Shown here piece after piece: positions 59,070 to 64,000 of a stretch of 64,000 nucleotides of DNA. This stretch comes from Hymenobacter sp. PAMC 26628 (GTDB lineage Bacteria > Bacteroidota > Bacteroidia > Cytophagales > Hymenobacteraceae). The DNA is taken from assembly GCF_001562275.1 (NCBI RefSeq), contig NZ_CP014303.1, forward strand, positions 25,597 through 89,596, given 5' to 3'. The notes beneath the pieces are model-generated. The model searched no databases. It saw only the letters and a program-made list of their open reading frames with translations, and was not told where the DNA came from. Position 1 is the first letter of the stretch. Every line of letters starts with the position of its first letter. The position numbers and the translations under genes were made by a program.

Positions 59070-60884
59070 CTAAGCCGGAGAGTTAGCATATTCTTTAGAG
59101 GAAAGCAGCTGTTCGACGTAAGCCTTTTGCGTCTCCGAAAAGGGAGCCATACCCATTCGGCCCGCGTAAATATCCAGAAAATCGGAAAACGAAAGGGCGT
59201 GGCGGTAGGCTTCCGTGATAGCACGTTCTTTAAACTCAGCGGGTGTGTACTGTCGTCGCGGCCGTTGGGCAAAGAGGTCCGCCCGGGTGTACTGATAGTA
59301 GGCATCAATCGCATCCCACAGTACCAACCGATTGTTACCGTTGGCAAACCGGTCTTGATAGGCCAGCATAGTGTCAATATCAATGATAACCAGTGGCTTT
59401 ATACTGCCGCCTACCATGCCGTGCTGCCGCTGATAGGCCACCTCACTCTGGAACCAGGAATCTACCAGCGCATTGAGGCCGGGTAAATTAAAGGAGCGGT
59501 CATGCACCACAATAATCGGATAGAACACCAGATTTTTTGCCGTATACTTCGTATCGAAGGGCAGTCTATAATTAAGCAGCCGCTTGATATTTCCTATTAG
59601 CTGTAAAATACCGGTGCCGCTCAGCTTATCGGTTTTGGGAGCATCGGTAGGCCGGTAAAACTTACTGCGCATGGCCTCAATAAATTCCGCATAATTTTCG
59701 CCGGTCTTTACTTCCTTGCGCAGATTGACATCTTTGGATTCGATGAGCAGGACGCGTTTATGGGCCCGGAAATAATAATCTGGCTCGCCGTTACCTAGCT
59801 TCCGAAGCACCCCACTGTCCTCAATGGTTTTGCCACTCAGGGCAAGGCCCCTTTTTCCTAAAGCAGCATCTAGGGCTGGTATCAAAAGCAGTTCCTCCGA
59901 AAAGAGCTTTTTATAGACTGAACCCCACTCCTTTTTGCCTAGCAATGCCGGGGCGGGCGCTGGGCGCTCGTTCAGGTTTTTCAGCCGGAAGTAGAGCCCC
60001 TTATGCAATAGCTCCAGCACAAAGCGCGGGTATACAATCACATAATGCCCCGGCGCAGAATTATACAGCGGGAACTCCCGCGTGGATAGAAAGTCCTGCT
60101 GAATAAGCGTGGTTCCCTCTGCTAGCGTGAAGCGGTCCAGAAAAGCACATTCTCGGTCGTAGTCCTCTCCTGGGTATATTACGAGTGTCATGTAGCCGGG
60201 CTTTGCCAGCATCTCGACAACCGCCCGAACCAGCTTGAATAAGCGAAAAGCATATTCTTGCCAAGTACTACAAGCGAAGTAGGACAAGAAAGCCTGAAGT
60301 AGTGGCTGATAAGCTAAGTCGGTAGCCAAGAACTCTAATAGACGAGCGCACTTATACATCTGCGCAATAATTAATTGCTCAGGCTGGTCTTGACTCACAT
60401 CGTAGGACGTGTGGCTGTGTAGCAGCAGCAGCCCCACCATTTCCTCAACACCTGGTAGGGCGGGAGCCGCCGCCGAGGCAATCTTATACTGCTCCTCCAA
60501 TTCAGCATTTAAGACCATGAGGGCCTTGAATATGCTGCGCTCCATCTCGACTTCCGATTGCGTTTGCGCTTCATCCGGAAGCTGGAATATCAACTCGAAG
60601 AATCGCAGCTTGGCTACATCACCGACCAACGCGACCATTGCGCCGTCAGTATGTTCTATAGCTCGTAGCCGACTCACGATGCCGTTGGCATACGCTTGGT
60701 TGTGTGCCCCAAAAAGTTTTGGCAAGATTTCTTGGTAGGGCTTAAAACCTCTGAAACCAAGCAGATAGACGGCCGTGGTTAGCCGCATTTCTCGGCTGAG
60801 GCCGCGCAGATACTCTGCAACTGGGCGGGGGCTATCGTCAAAGATTTCGGTGTATTCAACAACTCGGGCTAAAGTAGCTTTCAT
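59070..60884 (-). CDS. Large protein with PD-(D/E)xK-like nuclease motif
   Basis: 604 aa from MKATLARVVE. An N-terminal helical region (about 1-290, LTTAVYLLGFRGFKPYQEIL, EELYKIA-type and LEFLATDLAYQPLLQAFLSY) is followed by a mixed part with EPDYYFRAHKRVLLIESKDV at about 370-389, where D372, E386 and K388 resemble the D-ExK core of PD-(D/E)xK nucleases, then YQRQHGMVGGSIKPLVIID and a helical end. I know no named family. Convergent with the Argonaute pair, next to the integrase; probably another defence nuclease. Confidence 0.6.
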   Translation of the reverse strand: MKATLARVVEYTEIFDDSPRPVAEYLRGLSREMRLTTAVYLLGFRGFKPYQEILPKLFGAHNQAYANGIVSRLRAIEHTDGAMVALVGDVAKLRFFELIFQLPDEAQTQSEVEMERSIFKALMVLNAELEEQYKIASAAAPALPGVEEMVGLLLLHSHTSYDVSQDQPEQLIIAQMYKCARLLEFLATDLAYQPLLQAFLSYFACSTWQEYAFRLFKLVRAVVEMLAKPGYMTLVIYPGEDYDRECAFLDRFTLAEGTTLIQQDFLSTREFPLYNSAPGHYVIVYPRFVLELLHKGLYFRLKNLNERPAPAPALLGKKEWGSVYKKLFSEELLLIPALDAALGKRGLALSGKTIEDSGVLRKLGNGEPDYYFRAHKRVLLIESKDVNLRKEVKTGENYAEFIEAMRSKFYRPTDAPKTDKLSGTGILQLIGNIKRLLNYRLPFDTKYTAKNLVFYPIIVVHDRSFNLPGLNALVDSWFQSEVAYQRQHGMVGGSIKPLVIIDIDTMLAYQDRFANGNNRLVLWDAIDAYYQYTRADLFAQRPRRQYTPAEFKERAITEAYRHALSFSDFLDIYAGRMGMAPFSETQKAYVEQLLSSKEYANSPA

Positions 60885-61031
60885 CTGGTACGGAGCGGGC
60901 TGAATTTGACTAGGCCTGCAAGCAAGGTAACCCCGCATCGACGGTGGTCATTGTACTCAACCTGGGCAGGCTATAGATGGTCGGCGCCATTACATCGGGT
61001 AATAATAAGATGAGTAATGCTTCGCGTGTTT

Positions 61032-61997
61032 TTACAGCCCTAACTCCTTTGCTGAGTTGTGCTGGCGCACGTTGTCGAGGCGAGTATAGCGGCGAATCAT
61101 CGCACTGGTCTTGTGCTTGGTCTGGTTCATGACCTTGCTGTCGTCGGCCCCGTTGAGCTTGGACACGGTGACAAAGGAAGCGCGCAAGGAGTGGGCCGTG
61201 TAACCCGTGCCTAAATACTGCTGGGTAATCAGGTTGATATACTTGGTCGTCATGCGCCGCGTGGTGAGTTGCTGGTTCTTGCGCAGCGAGACAAACACGC
61301 AGCCTTCGGTCCGGTCGAGCACCCGCAGCCAGGCCTGCAGCGAGCGAATAGGGCACAGGGCCGAGTCGGGAGAATAGAAGATAGCTTTTTCCTCGGCCTG
61401 GCCCAGTTGGTTGGTCTTGCTCTGGTCGAGCGACACGACGAGTCCGTCCTCGTCAAAAGCCAGGTGCTCGATATTAAGCGCTTCCAGTTCCGAGCGCCGA
61501 AAAGCGCCCGTGAAGCCCAGCAGCAGCAGGGCCCGGTTGCGCAGGCCGGTGGGCGTCGAGACGTCGATGCTTTTAATCGTGCGCTTGAAGGTGGCCAGGG
61601 TAAAGGCCGCGGCCTGCTTGATGCGGGTTTTCTTTTCGCGGGCAATGCCTTTAAGAAGCACCTTAATTTTCTTGTCGGCCGTGGGCGAGTCCAGGCCGGC
61701 CAACTCGTGGGCCTTGGCGATGGCGGCCGTGTGGCGCTGAATGGTGGCAACCTTTTTACCAGCTTCAGCTAGTTCGGTAAGAAACCCAGCCAGCGCTTCA
61801 ACTGAGGCAGGCAGTGGTTCCATTTGATGAGTTTGGCACCAAGCAGAAAAGCGAGCCCAGTCGCCAGCATAGGCGCGAACGGTGTTAGCTGCCCCACGCA
61901 AACCCGACTCGATATAGCGACTGGTAGGAGCAACCAAGTGAGCCGGTAGTTGAGGTGTGGCTGGCAGTGGGGTGACGAGGGCAGACGATTTTTCCAT
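61032..61997 (-). CDS. Tyrosine recombinase / integrase
   Basis: 321 aa. N-terminal SAM-like arm-binding domain (about 20-115, NTVRAYAGDWARFSAWCQTH). Catalytic domain with Arg in FTGAFRRSELEALN, His-Leu-Arg in TAHSLRASFVT, the second His in KHKTSAMIRRYTRLDN, with Tyr as nucleophile in that last block. Length normal. It lies at one edge of the defence island, so it may have mobilised it; no att site is recognised. Confidence 0.9.
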   Translation of the reverse strand: MEKSSALVTPLPATPQLPAHLVAPTSRYIESGLRGAANTVRAYAGDWARFSAWCQTHQMEPLPASVEALAGFLTELAEAGKKVATIQRHTAAIAKAHELAGLDSPTADKKIKVLLKGIAREKKTRIKQAAAFTLATFKRTIKSIDVSTPTGLRNRALLLLGFTGAFRRSELEALNIEHLAFDEDGLVVSLDQSKTNQLGQAEEKAIFYSPDSALCPIRSLQAWLRVLDRTEGCVFVSLRKNQQLTTRRMTTKYINLITQQYLGTGYTAHSLRASFVTVSKLNGADDSKVMNQTKHKTSAMIRRYTRLDNVRQHNSAKELGL

Positions 61998-63282
61998 GTA
62001 GCCTATATGAACTGTGTTTGGAAAAATTAATTTTAGGTAGCCAATGAGGTAAAATCGGCTTGGTACGGCACGCCCGACTTGACGATGGCAAAGGCCTGTT
62101 TGAGCAGTTTATTACAGACCGCAATCAACGCCACTTTGCCATGTTTGCCTTTGGCCACGAGTCGGTCGTAGAGGGCTTTGCACGCCGCGTTGGCGCGTTT
62201 GGCCGAAAAGCTGCACAGGTAGAGCTTGCTGCGAATCAGGCCGCCGCCCATCTTGGTGATGCGCACCTTGCCCCGGATGCTGGTGCCCGAGGTATGCTCG
62301 CGCGGCGAGAGTCCGGCTTTGGCAATTAACTGCCGGTAGTTGGCGTAGGGCGTGAAGCCGCCGGCAAAAAGCAGCAGCATGCCGGCTGTTTTGCGGCCAA
62401 TGCCCGGAATGGAACGCAGCAACGGCATTTCTTGCGCATACCGCTGTTCGAGCAAGGCCAGCAGTTCTTCCTCCACAGCTTTTACTTGTTCTTCCAGCAG
62501 TTGCTTGGTCTGGAGCAGACGCTGTTGCGCGACCGGGCTAATAACGGGCTGCTGCGCCAGTGCTTCCAACGAATTGGTGACCATCGTTTTCTGCTTGAGT
62601 AGTTGCTCGCTTACCTGCTCCAACTGGCGGCATTCCACCAACACGGCTTCGTCGGGCTGCCAGCTGGGCGTGGCCCGTTGCTGGCCATACCGCATCAACC
62701 ACTGGGCATCTTTGCGGTCGCTTTTGCCTTTGCTCAAGTGCATCTGGATGAACCGCTTGATGATAAGCGGGTTCAGGACGGCCACTTTTGCCCCGTGTGC
62801 GTGCAGGTGGTAGGCCAGGGCCAGGTAGTAGGTGCCCGTGGCCTCCATTACATAAAGGCTCTCCGCCGGGCAAGTCCGCACGAGTTGGGCAAAGCCTGCT
62901 GGGCTGTTGCTCACCTCTAGGTGGTGGGGCTGGCCGTCGGCCGGGTAGCACACCGCCAGGGTGGCTTTGCTCACATCAATTCCGACCACGGCCGGGGAAA
63001 AAGGAGTTTCCATGCGTGCCTATTAGTAAGGAGTGAGAAATGGGAAGGCGTTCTAGGGAATCTTTCGCTATCCTGATGCAGGCTCGTCGGCCTAATGGAA
63101 CTGTTCAAAGTGGCCCTAGAAGCAGAAGGGGACGGTCATATAGGACGGGCTCGGGGCCCATAATAAAGGATGAGTCTTATTCCTCCTGCTTCCTTTCCAA
63201 GAGCCAATTTAGGCGGCCAGTCTGAACATAGGATAATACGGAGTAGACCGACCAAATGAGAGCGTTTTCAAAGGTACTAGTT
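61998..63282 (-). mobile_element. IS110-family insertion sequence (limits approximate)
   Basis: Transposase 62033-63013 plus a non-coding region of about 200-270 bp upstream of its start, as in IS110-type elements that encode a bridge RNA there. The 3' end abuts the integrase start region. Ends cannot be set: this family has no clear terminal inverted repeats. The right limit is placed before the hairpin at 63283. Confidence 0.6.
62033..63013 (-). CDS. IS110-family transposase
   Basis: 326 aa. The N-terminal DEDD domain shows VVGIDVSKATL, MEATGTYY and KSDRKDAQWL, including the acidic residues of the RuvC-like active site. The C-terminal transposase_20 domain has SIPGIGRKTAGMLLLFAGG and the serine-containing GTSIRGKVRITKMGGG block. 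IS110 enzymes recombine DNA guided by a bridge RNA made from the element's non-coding end. Full length, apparently intact. Confidence 0.93.
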   Translation of the reverse strand: METPFSPAVVGIDVSKATLAVCYPADGQPHHLEVSNSPAGFAQLVRTCPAESLYVMEATGTYYLALAYHLHAHGAKVAVLNPLIIKRFIQMHLSKGKSDRKDAQWLMRYGQQRATPSWQPDEAVLVECRQLEQVSEQLLKQKTMVTNSLEALAQQPVISPVAQQRLLQTKQLLEEQVKAVEEELLALLEQRYAQEMPLLRSIPGIGRKTAGMLLLFAGGFTPYANYRQLIAKAGLSPREHTSGTSIRGKVRITKMGGGLIRSKLYLCSFSAKRANAACKALYDRLVAKGKHGKVALIAVCNKLLKQAFAIVKSGVPYQADFTSLAT

Positions 63283-63507
63283 AAGGACTGATAAGAGAAG
63301 GTTATCAGTCCTTATAAATTAGAAACACGTTGGTCAAACACAGTGACACTTTAGGGCCGATAAGTAAGATTTATGGTTTCTAAACTCTGAAACTAGGCTT
63401 TGATTTGACGTTGGATTAAATTTTAGCAATAGCGAAGGGAGGTGGCAAAACTTCAGATTAAATTTACCGACCGCATTCCCACCCGTCCCCGTCCAATTCC
63501 AATTACT
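63014..63507 (-). ncRNA. Region expected to encode the IS110 bridge RNA (candidate)
   Basis: Non-coding DNA upstream of the transposase start. It contains a GGGC/GCCC hairpin near 63147-63159 inside a longer pairing between GAAGCAGAAG and CTCCTGCTTC arms about 75 bp apart. These could be part of a bridge RNA, but I cannot define loops or ends. The stretch from 63314 to 63507 shows nothing else except the possible promoter of the next gene. Confidence 0.3.
63283..63313. terminator. Perfect 12-bp hairpin
   Basis: AAGGACTGATAA, 7-nt loop, TTATCAGTCCTT. AT-rich on both sides; could terminate in either direction. Confidence 0.55.
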
Positions 63508-63950
63508 ATGACTAAACGTTACTTTCTGCCTTTTCTACTCCTGATTATAAGTATCCCTGCGCTGGCCCAGCGGCCCAAGCCGGCGGCCGTGAGTTTGCCC
63601 CCGGCTGACACCATATATTTGACCGCGACTGGGAGCGGACCGAGACACTGGAAGAGGTAGCCTACGCTCGCATCGCGCACCATGATGCGGTGGGCAAAGC
63701 AGTGGGTACCGTGCGCAGCTACTACTATCCGTCGTGGAAAAAACAGTGGGAGGGCAAGTTGGCCAGCGAAGGCCCCGACAAGCCCACGGGCATCTGCTGC
63801 GGCTGGCACCAAAATGGTCAGCCCAGCTTTCGCGGCACCTACGTGAACGGCCAGTAGCAAGCCGACTACAAGAGCTGGCGCGAGGACGGCCGCGATGCTG
63901 AAGATTGCGCGCTCGGTTTCCTAATACCGACCTTCCGGGTTAAGATATAA
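63508..63950 (+). pseudogene. Secreted MORN-repeat (YwqK-like) protein, broken
   Basis: ATG 63508 starts a signal peptide (MTKRYFLPFLLLIISIPALA then Q). After DTIYL near 63620 the match moves to another frame by a one-base loss and continues with DWERTETLEEVAYARIA, GTVRSYYYPSWKKQWEGKLA and GWHQNGQPSFRGTYVNGQ, a MORN-type pattern known from YwqK-family proteins. That frame then meets TAG at 63855-63857 and goes on with YKSWREDGRDAED to TAA at 63948. Two lesions, so almost certainly dead. Confidence 0.65.
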
Positions 63951-64000
63951 TTTGAACACCAATCGGCTTTGGAAATGACTTATCAGGAATTGTATGCCCG

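Noticed and set aside
1..64000. tRNA or rRNA genes
   Set aside because: No cloverleaf or rRNA-like sequence noticed on either strand by eye; a covariance-model scan was not possible.

Overview
The window looks like part of a plasmid or other secondary replicon of a GC-rich member of the Bacteroidota, most probably Hymenobacter or a close relative. This rests on an iteron-controlled Rep_3-type initiator, ArdC and LPD29-type mobile-element proteins, near absence of Shine-Dalgarno sequences, TAnnTTTG-like promoter boxes, and gene families typical of Hymenobacter. The genus is inferred from remembered family resemblance and was not searched.

Layout. 1-4.8 kb and 16.3-21.5 kb: plasmid backbone of small, mostly unknown genes with ArdC and an LPD29 protein. 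Four of these genes share one leader about 130 bp long, and the 16-bp palindrome TTTTGCAATTGCAAAA or a close variant recurs between genes. 4.8-14.5 kb: decayed genes, then a sensory cluster (CheB-like methylesterase, multi-PAS kinase with NarL-type regulator, STAS, PAS and a second PAS kinase). 14.7-16.3 kb: replication module (initiator, four iterons, DnaA box, AT-rich DNA). 21.5-25.6 kb: arsenic operon. 26.5-30 kb: toxin-antitoxin cluster (VbhA-like antitoxins, HigBA, Fic) with a decayed HigA copy. 31.8-43.2 kb: two large RHS proteins, the second ending in a GIY-YIG nuclease tip and followed by an Imm26-like immunity gene. 43.4-61 kb: defence island with an AlbA/Schlafen-type ATPase, a tight four-gene operon (double-GHKL histidine kinase, receiver protein, unknown protein, adenine methyltransferase), a single-chain type IIG restriction-modification enzyme, a catalytically dead Argonaute overlapping a membrane-protein gene, and a PD-(D/E)xK-like nuclease. 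61-64 kb: tyrosine recombinase, IS110 element and a decayed MORN-repeat gene.

Two things stand out. First, the left half carries a palindrome network (nine good and two degenerate copies between 258 and 30023, none seen further right) that resembles the distributed KorB operators of plasmid RK2. It suggests a plasmid-wide regulator or partition protein encoded outside the window. Second, the four-gene kinase/receiver/methyltransferase operon at 45.2-51.8 kb looks like a two-component-controlled defence system that I cannot match to a named one. Several genes are broken by single lesions (amber codon, homopolymer frameshift, truncation), so the accessory DNA is turning over.
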